From assembly GCA_945982035.1 (NCBI GenBank), contig CAMFRO010000004.1:1-41512 (forward strand): a DNA stretch of 41,512 nt, read 5' to 3'. A program made the position numbers and the translations under genes. Position 1 is the first letter of the stretch, and each line of letters opens with the position of its first letter. Under the pieces are notes generated by a model. The model saw only the letters and a list, made by a program, of their open reading frames with translations. It searched no databases and had not been told where the DNA came from. Source of the stretch: an uncultured Clostridia bacterium (GTDB taxonomy: Bacteria > Bacillota > Clostridia > Oscillospirales > Acutalibacteraceae). Shown here one piece after another: positions 25,731 through 34,816 of the stretch.

Positions 25731-26963
25731 GTGAAAAAATACAAAAAAGACAGTATTGCAATATTGATTGCCGTGGCACTTGTGTTTGTATATATTTTTT
25801 ATCAGTGCTACTCCGTTACTCATATAGACCTTGAAACACAGACGGCACTGACATCAACTGTTTATGAAAAAATTGATGCTGAAGCGTTGATAATTCGCCA
25901 GGAGCAGTTGGTGGACAATCCGTCAACCGGCGTAACCCTACCCTGCATTGACGACGGCGACAAAATCAATAACGGCGGAAATGTGGCAATGGTGTTTTCT
26001 TCAAACGAGGCCGCCGAAAATTATTCACGTTACAGTGAAATCAGCCGTCAGTTAGAATATTACGAGGATTTGGAATCTCAATCAATGGGACAGGCGGCAA
26101 ATGTTGAGTCAATAGATAATGAAATCGGCGAGGATATTAACGAATATATCCGTACCATATCAAGCAAATCCCCCACGGATGTCAGCGAAAAAGGTGAGTC
26201 GGTAAACGATTCTCTTATCCGACGTCAGATGATTATCGGCAAAAGTGTTGATTTTGCCTCTGTTACAAAGGAGCTGAGAAGTGAACAGCAAGCTCTTGCC
26301 GAATCAGCTTCAAAGCCCGACAGATATATTACCACCGATGCATCCGGCGTATTTACAAGCTATACCGACGGATATGAAAATCTTGTGGATTATGATAAGG
26401 TTGGTGACCTTACCGTAAAACAGTTAAATGAATATCTTAAACAGGTTAATGACGAGCCGAAGAAAAAGACCGGTGCGCTGGGAAAGCTTGTTACAGGATA
26501 TAATTGGTACTTTGCAGTTGTAATCAGTGCCGATGAAGCGGAGCAAATATCCGACGGCGACAGGGTTGAGATTGCTCTTAAGGACAATAACGATACAGTA
26601 ATAAATGCGGTGATTGTCAGCGGAGCCGACCCGGATGCAGGTGTAAAGCAGTCGGTGCTTTTGCTCAAATGCAACAATATGGACACACGGATTGCCGCAA
26701 GACGAAGTGAAAATATAGAAATAAGATACGGCAGCTATACAGGTGTTAAGGTGCCTGTTGATGCTGTTCACGTTGTTGACGGAAAGAAAGGTGTGTATGC
26801 CCTTATTTCAAGTCAGGTTAAGTTCAGAGAGGCGGAAATACTCTATACAGGTGACGACTATGTTTTGCTCTCCTACGACCCTGACAGCGATAACGGTATT
26901 CGTCTTTATGATAAAATAATCACTCAGGGAAAGGATCTTGAAGATGGAAAAGTTTATACCTGA
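25731..26963 (+). CDS. HlyD-like single-pass membrane protein of the divisome locus
   Basis: A 410-residue protein starting at GTG 25731, 8 bases after AAAGGAG. A basic N-terminus is followed by one transmembrane helix (about 8-28), then a long extracellular region. DAEALIIRQEQLV and TTDASGVFTSYTDGYE look like the two half-motifs of a biotinyl/lipoyl-like hairpin, and the C-terminal part resembles the beta-barrel of HlyD/RND-type adaptor proteins. No transporter partner is adjacent. It overlaps the yggS start by 20 bases, so it belongs to the ylmE-sepF-divIVA cluster, where it occupies the place of ylmD. The role is unknown; a cell-envelope function linked to division is inference. Confidence 0.7.
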   Translation: MKKYKKDSIAILIAVALVFVYIFYQCYSVTHIDLETQTALTSTVYEKIDAEALIIRQEQLVDNPSTGVTLPCIDDGDKINNGGNVAMVFSSNEAAENYSRYSEISRQLEYYEDLESQSMGQAANVESIDNEIGEDINEYIRTISSKSPTDVSEKGESVNDSLIRRQMIIGKSVDFASVTKELRSEQQALAESASKPDRYITTDASGVFTSYTDGYENLVDYDKVGDLTVKQLNEYLKQVNDEPKKKTGALGKLVTGYNWYFAVVISADEAEQISDGDRVEIALKDNNDTVINAVIVSGADPDAGVKQSVLLLKCNNMDTRIAARRSENIEIRYGSYTGVKVPVDAVHVVDGKKGVYALISSQVKFREAEILYTGDDYVLLSYDPDSDNGIRLYDKIITQGKDLEDGKVYT

Positions 26964-27672
26964 TGAAGGCAGAATAAAATCCACCTTAAATAATTACAGA
27001 CGCATTAAAGCCGATGTGGAGGAAACTGCCGTAAAAGCAGGCAGGGACCCAAAGGACGTAAGGCTGATGTGCGTTACAAAAACAGTTGAGGCGCAGTATA
27101 TAAACCCGGTTCTTGACGATGGTGCGAATCTTATAGGCGAAAACAGAGTGCAGGAGTTTTTAGGCAAAAAGGACGACCTTCACCTTGATAAAGTTGAAAA
27201 GCATCTTATCGGCCATCTGCAAACCAATAAGGTAAAGCAGATTGTGGGCGAGGTTGATATGATAGAATCCGTTGACTCAATTAAACTTGCAAAGGAAATA
27301 AGCAAGGAATCGGTAAAAAAAGGCGTTTGCACCAATGTTCTTGTAGAGGTTAATGTTGGAAAAGAGGAATCAAAAAGCGGTATTTATATTGAACAGCTGG
27401 AGGATTTGCTCTTTCAAATATCCGAGCTTCCATCAATTTGTGTAAAAGGACTGATGACAATACCGCCGATTTGCGATAATGATGCCCAAGTACGTAAATT
27501 TTTTGCAATAATACATCAATCCTTTATTGACATAAAAGCCAAAACAATAGATAATGTAAGTATGGACATTCTCTCAATGGGTATGAGTGCCGATTACGAG
27601 CAGGCGATTATGGAGGGTTCAAATATTGTAAGAGTAGGCTCCGCCATTTTCGGAGCGAGAAAATATTGTTAA
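26944..27672 (+). CDS. ylmE: YggS/YlmE family PLP-binding homeostasis protein
   Basis: Binds pyridoxal phosphate and helps PLP and amino-acid homeostasis; it has no known enzymatic reaction. It has 242 residues in an alanine-racemase-like barrel. Motifs are RLMCVTKTVEA with the PLP lysine (about 46), IGENRVQEF, HLIGHLQTNKVKQI, LVEVNVGKEESKSG, SMGMSADYEQAI and VRVGSAIFGAR. ATG 26944 is chosen because AAAGGA lies about 9 bases upstream; the in-frame TTG at 26938 would be too close. It is followed by sepF, as in most Firmicutes. Confidence 0.93.
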   Translation: MEKFIPDEGRIKSTLNNYRRIKADVEETAVKAGRDPKDVRLMCVTKTVEAQYINPVLDDGANLIGENRVQEFLGKKDDLHLDKVEKHLIGHLQTNKVKQIVGEVDMIESVDSIKLAKEISKESVKKGVCTNVLVEVNVGKEESKSGIYIEQLEDLLFQISELPSICVKGLMTIPPICDNDAQVRKFFAIIHQSFIDIKAKTIDNVSMDILSMGMSADYEQAIMEGSNIVRVGSAIFGARKYC

Positions 27673-27693
27673 GTTTAAGCGAGGTATGAAAAG

Positions 27694-28161
27694 ATGGGAT
27701 TTTTTGACAAGGTAAAAGAAATTATCAGCGAAAATGACGACGATGATTTTGATGAATACTATGACGATGCCGAAGCTTCATTTGAAAAATCGTCAAAGAG
27801 CGAGCGTTCAAGAGAAAGAGAAGAAAAGATTGAACGTCCACGCCGAGCACGCAGCAGCGATAAGGTGGTAAATATACATACCACAGCACAGCTTCAGGTT
27901 GTGCTTGTAAAACCCGAAAGATATGAGGAGGCGGCTTCCATAGCCGATAACCTTTGTGAAAAACGAACCGTAGTTCTTAATCTTGAAAGCACAAACCGTG
28001 ATATAGCACGCCGTTTGCTTGATTTCCTGTCAGGCGTTGCCTATGCAAATAACGGACAGATTAAGCGTGTTGCAAACAGTACCTATATCATAACGCCGTA
28101 CAATGTTGACGTTATGGGTGACTTGATTGATGAACTTGAAAATAACGGAATGTTTATGTAA
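27694..28161 (+). CDS. sepF: Cell division protein SepF
   Basis: An FtsZ-binding protein that bundles FtsZ filaments and tethers them to the membrane. It has 155 residues: an N-terminal helix MGFFDKVKEIISEN of the amphipathic membrane-targeting type, an acidic and basic linker (about 15-62), and the SepF core (about 66-152), with VVLNLESTNRDIARRLLDFLSGVAY split over its central strands and helix. The ribosome binding site is GCGAGG. It is embedded between ylmE and divIVA. Confidence 0.95.
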   Translation: MGFFDKVKEIISENDDDDFDEYYDDAEASFEKSSKSERSREREEKIERPRRARSSDKVVNIHTTAQLQVVLVKPERYEEAASIADNLCEKRTVVLNLESTNRDIARRLLDFLSGVAYANNGQIKRVANSTYIITPYNVDVMGDLIDELENNGMFM

Positions 28162-28179
28162 TCGGGAGGATATGTAATA

Positions 28180-29640
28180 ATGATAAGTGCTAATGAATTG
28201 AGGAAAGTACAACTGTCAAGCGGAGAAAACGGCTATGATACCCAGCAGGTTAATGCTGTTATTGAGGAAGCCGCCAAAACCATTGATGCTTATGTAAACG
28301 AAAACAAGGAACTTTATCGCAAGATGGAAATTCTTGCAAAAAAGATTGAGGAATATCGTGAGGAAGAGGACTCAATTAAGGCGGCTTTGATTACCGCTGA
28401 AAAAATGGCGGAGCAAATCAGACGTGAGTCTAACGAAAAAGCCAGTGCGCTGATTTTAGAAAGCGAAAAAACTGCCAAGAATAATATTACAGAAGCTCAG
28501 GAAAAGGCGGATAAGGTAATTGCCGAAGCAAGAGAATATGCCTCCTCCGTAATTAAGGAGAAAAATGAGCAGGCGTCCGAAATTATGGCAAACGCAGAAA
28601 AGAAAGCAAATGACGCCATTAACGGCTCTAAAATTGTTGCGCAGAATATTCTTGATCAAGCTAAGGAAATTTCCGACGATCTTGTATCAAAATCAAAAGA
28701 CGAAAAAGAGGCTTACGAAAACCTTGTAACTGCCCTTAAAAGTGACGCTGAAGCCTTTATCTCAAATCTTAAAGCACTTTATTCAAATCAGCTTTCAGTG
28801 CTTGAGCAGGCAAAGCTTGAAAGTGATTCTCCCGAAGCAGCGGAGAAAAAAGAGAATATTAATTCACTGCAAAATGAGGTTGACAGCCTTATCGGTGAAA
28901 TGAAGGAAATGGAAAATGCAATTCCCGATAACATTTCCTTTGACGAGCCGGAATATTCTGAGGTGAAGGCTCCTGAGCTTGAAGATATTGCAAAGCAGGA
29001 GGAGCCTGTCAAGGAAATTCAGCAGACGGAAAATGATATTATTCCCGAGGATGCAGAATTTGAAGAAATAGAAGATACAGAAGACTCCGAAGTAGCTGAG
29101 GATACAGAGGACACTCTTACTGAGGATTCTCAGGTTGAAGAAGCCGCAGCTCCCGTTGAGGAAATTGTTATTGATGATAAAAATGATGACGCAGACGATT
29201 GGTATGAATTTCGTCAGTCAATGAAGAATAACGAAATTATCTCTGACTACAAGGAAGAAAAAGAAGAGGATCCGATGGTTGCCATTGACGATATAATCGG
29301 TAACATTCAGGATAGCGGAGATGATACAGGCACACAGGATAAGACAGATCCGATGGAGGCAGTGAAGGCATTTTCAACCGACGAAATAACGCCTATTGAT
29401 AAGTCCTTTGCGGCAGTTAATGAAATAAGCGATGACGCAGAGCTTGAAAAGGTTGACGGTGATGACGAATCATTGTTTGACAGTCAAAATCAGCTTCCAT
29501 TTGAGTCTTATTTCAACATAAAGCGTGAGGATTCGCACACAGACAGAACACAGACCATTTCCCTTGTACCTCCGGAGGAGGAAGAAGAGGATGAGGACGA
29601 TCAGCCGAAATTCAGAGGCTTTTTCAAAAAGAAAAAATAA
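28180..29640 (+). CDS. divIVA: DivIVA-like coiled-coil protein, long acidic form
   Basis: A polar or septal scaffold protein. Residues 1 to about 60 match the DivIVA N-terminal domain (MISANELRKVQLSSGENGYDTQQVNAVIEE split at the usual GYD turn). A long coiled coil follows to about 245, then a strongly acidic, probably disordered region (about 250-475) full of Glu and Asp, ending in RGFFKKKK. At 486 residues it is about three times the B. subtilis protein (164). The coil AEKMAEQIRRESNEKA with Ala-rich heptads is typical. A GGGAGG ribosome binding site lies 10 bases upstream. Gene order with sepF and ileS supports the call. Confidence 0.85.
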   Translation: MISANELRKVQLSSGENGYDTQQVNAVIEEAAKTIDAYVNENKELYRKMEILAKKIEEYREEEDSIKAALITAEKMAEQIRRESNEKASALILESEKTAKNNITEAQEKADKVIAEAREYASSVIKEKNEQASEIMANAEKKANDAINGSKIVAQNILDQAKEISDDLVSKSKDEKEAYENLVTALKSDAEAFISNLKALYSNQLSVLEQAKLESDSPEAAEKKENINSLQNEVDSLIGEMKEMENAIPDNISFDEPEYSEVKAPELEDIAKQEEPVKEIQQTENDIIPEDAEFEEIEDTEDSEVAEDTEDTLTEDSQVEEAAAPVEEIVIDDKNDDADDWYEFRQSMKNNEIISDYKEEKEEDPMVAIDDIIGNIQDSGDDTGTQDKTDPMEAVKAFSTDEITPIDKSFAAVNEISDDAELEKVDGDDESLFDSQNQLPFESYFNIKREDSHTDRTQTISLVPPEEEEEDEDDQPKFRGFFKKKK

Positions 29641-29675
29641 TTAATGATAAATAATAAACTAAGGAGCACAAATTA

Positions 29676-32465
29676 ATGGACTATAATCAAACACTAAATT
29701 TACCTAAAACCGATTTTCCTATGAGGGCGTCACTTCCTCAAAGGGAGCCGGAATTTCTTGAACGCTGGGAGAAAAATGACCAGTACAAACAGCTTATGAA
29801 GCACAACGAGGGCAAGCCGTTGTTCGTTCTTCACGACGGACCTCCGTATGCTAACGGTGATGCTCATATCGGTCACGCACTTAATAAAACACTTAAGGAT
29901 TTTATTGTTAGATATAAAAATATGACCGGATTTCAGTCTCCTTACGTTCCCGGTTGGGATACTCACGGTCTGCCTACCGAGCTTGCGGCAAGAAAGAAGG
30001 CAGGTATAACCGCTGAAAGTAATATTTCCGATTTGGAGTTGCGTAAAATCTGCCGTGATACTGCGCTTTCGTTTGTTGACATTCAGCGCAAATCCTTCAA
30101 GCGTATGGGCGTAATCGGAGAATGGGATAATCCATACATTACATTACAGAAGGAATTTGAGCAGGAGCAGATTAAGGTTTTTGCCCAAATGGCGTCAAAG
30201 GGCTACATCTATAAGGGCTTAAAGCCTGTTTATTGGTGCAGCGACTGTAACACCGCTCTTGCCGAGGCTGAAATTGAGTACGCAGAGGATCCCTGCCATT
30301 CAATATATGTAAAATTCAATGTAACCGATGATATGGGCAAGCTTACTGCTATGGGCGCCGACTTGTCTAAAACATATTTCGTAATTTGGACCACAACTAC
30401 TTGGACTCTGCCTGCAAATGTGGCAATCTGTGTAGGCCCGAATTATGAGTATTCGCTTCTTAAGGCAAACGGCGAATACTACGTAATGGCAACAGACCTT
30501 GCTCCTATTGCTATGGAGGATGCAGGTATTACCGATTACGAAACCGTAGGTATTATCCGTGGCAACGAGCTTGAATATATGAAAACACAGCACCCATTTA
30601 TTGACAGAACTTCACTTGTAATTGTGGGCGACCATGTTACTCTTGAAAGCGGTACAGGATGTGTTCATACTGCTCCCGGTCACGGTGTTGACGATTTTAA
30701 CGTATGTCGTAAATATTCAGAAATTCCGATTGTTGTTCCTGTTGACGACAAGGGCGTTCTTACCGAGGAGGCAGGCCAGTTTGCAGGTCTTACAACCGAG
30801 GACGCAAACAAGCCTATTGCCGAGCATTTGGAAAAAACAGGTGCATTATTCGCTCTTAAAAAGATTAAGCACCAGTATCCTCACTGCTGGAGATGTCATA
30901 AGCCTGTAATTTTCAGAGCAACAAGTCAGTGGTTCTGCTCCGTTGATGATTTCAAGGATGCAGCAGTTAAAGCCGCCGAGGATGTTAAGTGGTATCCTGA
31001 ATGGGGTAAAGAAAGACTTCAGTCAATGATTATGGAGCGTGCCGACTGGTGTATTTCCCGTCAGAGAAAATGGGGCGTTCCCATTCCGGTTGTTTATTGT
31101 AAGGAATGCGGCAAAGAAATTATTGATAATGATATTATGCAGCGTGTGTCCGATGTTTTCGGTCAGGAAGGCTCCGATGCATGGTATGCACACGATGCTG
31201 AATATTTTGTACCCGACGGATTTAAGTGTCCTCACTGCGGTGCAAGCACAGGCTTTGAAAAAGAAAAGGACATTATGGATGTTTGGTTTGATTCCGGCTC
31301 ATCACATATGGCTGTATGCAAAAAGAGAGACTATCTCAAATGGCCGGCAGACGTTTATCTTGAGGGTGCCGACCAGTACAGAGGCTGGTTCCAATCATCT
31401 ATTCTCACTGCTGTTGCAGGCGGCAACGGTGCTCCCTACAAGCAGATTATTACTCATGGATGGACTGTTGACGGCGAAGGCAGAAAGATGTCAAAATCTC
31501 TCGGCAACGGTATTGCACCACAGGAAATTATTGATAAATACGGCGCAGACATTCTTCGTCTGTGGGTTGCTTCTGCCGATTATCACGCAGATATACGTAT
31601 CAGCCCCGAAATTCTTAAGCAGATTTCCGATAACTACCGTAAAATCAGAAATACAGCCAGATATTGTTTGGGCAACCTTTATGATTTCAACCCGGATAAG
31701 GATATGGTAAGCAACGATGAGCTTGAGGACCTTGATAAATACGCTCTTATGAAGCTTGACGAGGTGCTTAAAACTGCGAGATACGGCTATGATAACTACG
31801 AGTATCATACAACCGCTCACGCTCTTCACAATTTCTGCGTTGTTGATATGAGTAACTTCTATTTTGACGTGCTTAAAAACAGACTTTATACCTCTGCTCC
31901 CGCTTCAAAATCAAGAAGGGCGGCGCAGACTGTATTGTACAAGGTTCTTGATGCACTTACTCTTGTTCTTACTCCTATTCTTGCATTCACCTGCGATGAA
32001 ATTTGGAGAGAGATGCCGCATGACAGTTCAAGAAACGGAGAATCACCGTTGTTTAACGATATTCCCGAGGCTGATTATATTGAAACAGATGAGGCATTTA
32101 TTTCTAAGTGGGACAGAATTCACGAAATCAGAACAGACGTACAGAAGGCTCTTGAGGAGGCTCGTAAGGCTAAGATTATCGGTAAACCTCTTGAGGCAAA
32201 GGTTACTCTTTTTGCTGACGGCGAGTTAAAGGATTTCCTTACCGAAGTAGAAGCACAGCTACCTGAAATTTTCATTACCTCAGCAGTTGAAATTGCTCAG
32301 GGTGAGGGCGAAATTAAGGGTGATGTTGACGGACTTTCCGTTACAGTTGCAAGAGCCGAGGGCGAAAAGTGTGAAAGATGCTGGAAGTTCTCACAAACTG
32401 TTGGAGATAGTGCAGAGCATCCTACTCTCTGTTCAGAATGTGCCGAAACTATGGCTCAGTTATAA
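29676..32465 (+). CDS. ileS: Isoleucyl-tRNA synthetase
   Basis: Charges tRNA-Ile; class I synthetase. It has 929 residues, normal for the bacterial type. HIGH appears as HIGH (64-67) in NGDAHIGHALNK and KMSKS at about 604-608 (GRKMSKSLGN). The CP1 editing domain lies between them, including the WTTTTWTLPAN and GTGCVHTAPGHGVDDF segments. A C-terminal zinc finger is formed by CERCWKF and CSEC near the end. AAGGAG precedes the ATG. Only 35 bases separate it from divIVA, so there is no room for a T-box leader; it is probably transcribed from upstream. Confidence 0.98.
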   Translation: MDYNQTLNLPKTDFPMRASLPQREPEFLERWEKNDQYKQLMKHNEGKPLFVLHDGPPYANGDAHIGHALNKTLKDFIVRYKNMTGFQSPYVPGWDTHGLPTELAARKKAGITAESNISDLELRKICRDTALSFVDIQRKSFKRMGVIGEWDNPYITLQKEFEQEQIKVFAQMASKGYIYKGLKPVYWCSDCNTALAEAEIEYAEDPCHSIYVKFNVTDDMGKLTAMGADLSKTYFVIWTTTTWTLPANVAICVGPNYEYSLLKANGEYYVMATDLAPIAMEDAGITDYETVGIIRGNELEYMKTQHPFIDRTSLVIVGDHVTLESGTGCVHTAPGHGVDDFNVCRKYSEIPIVVPVDDKGVLTEEAGQFAGLTTEDANKPIAEHLEKTGALFALKKIKHQYPHCWRCHKPVIFRATSQWFCSVDDFKDAAVKAAEDVKWYPEWGKERLQSMIMERADWCISRQRKWGVPIPVVYCKECGKEIIDNDIMQRVSDVFGQEGSDAWYAHDAEYFVPDGFKCPHCGASTGFEKEKDIMDVWFDSGSSHMAVCKKRDYLKWPADVYLEGADQYRGWFQSSILTAVAGGNGAPYKQIITHGWTVDGEGRKMSKSLGNGIAPQEIIDKYGADILRLWVASADYHADIRISPEILKQISDNYRKIRNTARYCLGNLYDFNPDKDMVSNDELEDLDKYALMKLDEVLKTARYGYDNYEYHTTAHALHNFCVVDMSNFYFDVLKNRLYTSAPASKSRRAAQTVLYKVLDALTLVLTPILAFTCDEIWREMPHDSSRNGESPLFNDIPEADYIETDEAFISKWDRIHEIRTDVQKALEEARKAKIIGKPLEAKVTLFADGELKDFLTEVEAQLPEIFITSAVEIAQGEGEIKGDVDGLSVTVARAEGEKCERCWKFSQTVGDSAEHPTLCSECAETMAQL

Positions 32466-32483
32466 TAATTTTACATCAAATAC

Positions 32484-32505
32484 GGGCGTACAATATTGTG
32501 CGCCC
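32484..32505. other. Hairpin between ileS and lspA
   Basis: GGGCGTACAAT pairs with ATTGTGCGCCC (one G-T pair), an 11-base near-perfect palindrome. It is followed by ATTGTTCT, which is only weakly T-rich. It could be a leaky terminator or attenuator, or an mRNA-stability element before the lspA ribosome binding site. Confidence 0.5.
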
Positions 32506-32525
32506 ATTGTTCTATGGGAGTAAAA

Positions 32526-33020
32526 ATGCACAAAAAGAAGCATATTTGGTGCAGCATAATGATTATTCTGATTGTTGCATTTGATCAGATAACAAAATAT
32601 TTGGCAGAGCATTTTCTTAACAATTCCGACGGACAGGGGAAAGTGATTATTAAAAGCTTCCTGCAGCTTCGCTATGTACAGAATACAGGAATGGCGTTTT
32701 CTATGTTCTCGGGTGCAAGGTGGGCGTTTGTGGCTTTAACACTGATTGTCTGCGTTGGTGCATTGTGGTATTTGTTTTCCAACCGTTGTAAAAGTCTTTG
32801 GCTTTACTGGAGCGTAGGCGTTGTTGTTGCAGGCGGTATAGGCAATCTCATTGACCGTGTTGTTTACGGATATGTGGTTGATTTTATTGAACCGCTTTTT
32901 GTAAATTTTGCCGTGTTCAATATTGCCGACTGTGCCGTTACCTGCGGAGCAGTGGTGCTTATCGGGTATCTTGTTATTGACTCTTTCACTGGAGATAAAA
33001 AAGATGAGCAAAAGCATTAA
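32526..33020 (+). CDS. lspA: Lipoprotein signal peptidase
   Basis: An aspartyl protease in the membrane that removes signal peptides from prolipoproteins after lipidation. It has 164 residues and four transmembrane segments. Family blocks are FDQITKYLAE, QNTGMAFSMF, GGIGNLIDRVVYGYVVDFIE with the first catalytic Asp, and FNIADCAVTCG with the second. ATG 32526 follows GGGAG at 6 bases. The frame is open from 32496, but that region contains part of the hairpin and would place charged residues before the first helix. It overlaps rluD by 17 bases. Confidence 0.95.
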   Translation: MHKKKHIWCSIMIILIVAFDQITKYLAEHFLNNSDGQGKVIIKSFLQLRYVQNTGMAFSMFSGARWAFVALTLIVCVGALWYLFSNRCKSLWLYWSVGVVVAGGIGNLIDRVVYGYVVDFIEPLFVNFAVFNIADCAVTCGAVVLIGYLVIDSFTGDKKDEQKH

Positions 33021-33975
33021 TATTTGTGTGGATGACTCCCATACAGGATTGCGTATTGATAAATTTATCGTAGATTGCGGCGAGTGTGAATTAACACGCT
33101 CAGCCTTGCAAAACATAATAGAAAACGGTGAAGTTACCGTTAACGGTATAGTTGTAAATAAAAATTATAAATGTCGTTTAAATGACGAAATTAATATTAC
33201 AATTCCCGACCCTCGTCCTCTTGAAGCAAAGGCAGAAAATATACCACTTGATATTGTTTATGAGGATAACGATTTGATAGTGGTTAACAAGCCAAAGGGT
33301 ATGGTGGTTCACCCTGCCGCAGGTAATTATGAGGGTACGCTTGTTAATGCACTTTTGTATCATTGCAAAAGCTCCCTGTCGGGAATTAACGGTGTTATAC
33401 GTCCCGGAATCGTTCACAGAATTGATAAGGATACCTCCGGATTGCTTATTGCGGCAAAAAATGATGACGCACATATAAAGCTTGCCAACCAGATTAAGGA
33501 GCATTCCTTTTCCCGTGCGTACGAGGCGGTGACCTACGGCAGTTTTAAGGATAAAAACGGTACCGTTAATCAACCTATCGGCAGAAATACAAAGGACCGC
33601 AAAAAAATGGCGGTTACTATGAAAAATTCAAAAAATGCCGTTACCCATTATAATGTAATAACTGATTACGGTGCTTTCAGTCATATTAGATGCACTCTTG
33701 AAACGGGAAGAACACATCAAATAAGAGTTCATATGGCTTATATGGGGCATCCTTTGGCAGGCGACAGTGTTTACGGTCCAAAAAAAGTAATCACCGAGCT
33801 AAACGGTCAATGCCTGCATGCAAAGCATATTGGATTTGTTCATCCCACCACAGGCAAATATATGGAATTTGAGTCTGACTTGCCTGATTATTTTACCAAT
33901 TTTCTTGATAAATTAGACAGTAAATATACAGTAAATTACAGTAATGCGGAGGAGATTTATGGACAGGACATTTGA
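33004..33975 (+). CDS. Ribosomal large-subunit pseudouridine synthase, RluD family (YlyB-like)
   Basis: Isomerises uridines in 23S rRNA. It has 323 residues: an N-terminal S4 RNA-binding domain (about 14-75; GLRIDKFIVDCGE, NGEVTVNGIVV) and a catalytic domain with VVNKPKGMVVHPA, GIVHRIDKDTSGLL (the catalytic Asp) and GRTHQIRVHMAYMGHPLAGD. It holds the position of ylyB after lspA in B. subtilis. Which uridines it modifies cannot be told from sequence. ATG 33004 is internal to lspA, preceded by GGAGA. The frame open from 32908 is in lspA DNA and is not part of the protein. Confidence 0.93.
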   Translation: MSKSINICVDDSHTGLRIDKFIVDCGECELTRSALQNIIENGEVTVNGIVVNKNYKCRLNDEINITIPDPRPLEAKAENIPLDIVYEDNDLIVVNKPKGMVVHPAAGNYEGTLVNALLYHCKSSLSGINGVIRPGIVHRIDKDTSGLLIAAKNDDAHIKLANQIKEHSFSRAYEAVTYGSFKDKNGTVNQPIGRNTKDRKKMAVTMKNSKNAVTHYNVITDYGAFSHIRCTLETGRTHQIRVHMAYMGHPLAGDSVYGPKKVITELNGQCLHAKHIGFVHPTTGKYMEFESDLPDYFTNFLDKLDSKYTVNYSNAEEIYGQDI

Positions 33976-34816
33976 AAATTGGCTTGTAGTATCCGACATT
34001 GACGGAACGCTGAACAACAAAATTAGAAAGCTGCCCAAAAGAAATTATGACGCAATTAAAAAATTTACCGATTGCGGCGGTAATTTTACCTTAGCGTCCG
34101 GCAGACTTCAGTCAAGTCTTGAGAGAAATTATAATCGTATTACGCCTAATCAGCCTGCTATTGTGCTTAACGGCGCAGGCATATATGATTATAACGAAAG
34201 AAAAATGCTATGGCGCAGTACAATAGGTCCTAAAGGACGTGAATTTGTCAAAACCATTGCAAAAGAGTTTGACGAAATTTTCAAAAGTGTTGATATAGGC
34301 GTTTATTTTGATGATTACGTTTATATTGTTAAAAGCGGCTTGCTTGCCAAAGGTACAATGTATTTTGACAAGGCAAAGCACGAATATGTTAAATCCATTG
34401 ACGACGTACCCGAAGAAGGGTGGATGAAGGTGATTTTCTGGTCAAATCCATTAACCATCAACAAGCTGGAGCATTTGGTTGATAAAATGGAAAACCCTGA
34501 TGCTAATTTTATGTCGTCTTCGCCGTTTTCCTTTGAAATGCTCCAAAAGGATACCCACAAGGGTGTGGGAATTATGAAGCTTGCGGATATGCTTGGTATA
34601 GAGAAAAGCCACGTTGCCGCCATAGGTGATTATTATAACGATTGGGATATGCTTAAAACCGTAGGACTTCCTGCATGTGCAGGTCAGGCACCATCGTCAA
34701 TACATAAAATTTGCAAATTTGAGGCATGCCATTGTAACAAGGGCTGTGTAGCCGACTTGCTTGAATACATAATGAGCGGCGACGCCGACAGAGATATTGC
34801 GGAGGGTAAAATATAA
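33959..34816 (+). CDS. HAD-superfamily hydrolase (Cof-like phosphatase)
   Basis: A probable phosphatase of small phosphorylated metabolites. It has 285 residues. HAD motif I is SDIDGTLNN (about 12-20, with the nucleophile and acid/base Asp residues), motif II is the serine in TLASGR, and motif IV is [11 protein letters not shown] near 222. The C2-type cap between them (about 80-190) marks the Cof/YkrA group. The substrate is unknown. ATG 33959 follows GGAGGAG and overlaps rluD by 17 bases. Its stop overlaps the endonuclease IV start by one base (TAATG). Confidence 0.88.
   Translation: MDRTFENWLVVSDIDGTLNNKIRKLPKRNYDAIKKFTDCGGNFTLASGRLQSSLERNYNRITPNQPAIVLNGAGIYDYNERKMLWRSTIGPKGREFVKTIAKEFDEIFKSVDIGVYFDDYVYIVKSGLLAKGTMYFDKAKHEYVKSIDDVPEEGWMKVIFWSNPLTINKLEHLVDKMENPDANFMSSSPFSFEMLQKDTHKGVGIMKLADMLGIEKSHVAAIGDYYNDWDMLKTVGLPACAGQAPSSIHKICKFEACHCNKGCVADLLEYIMSGDADRDIAEGKI

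Noticed and set aside
31039-31710. 223-codon open frame in ileS, plus strand
   Set aside because: Fully inside an intact ileS in a shifted frame; composition unlike a real protein.
32908-33003. Extra 32 residues on the RluD-family protein
   Set aside because: It lies inside lspA in another frame; ATG 33004 starts the S4 domain directly.
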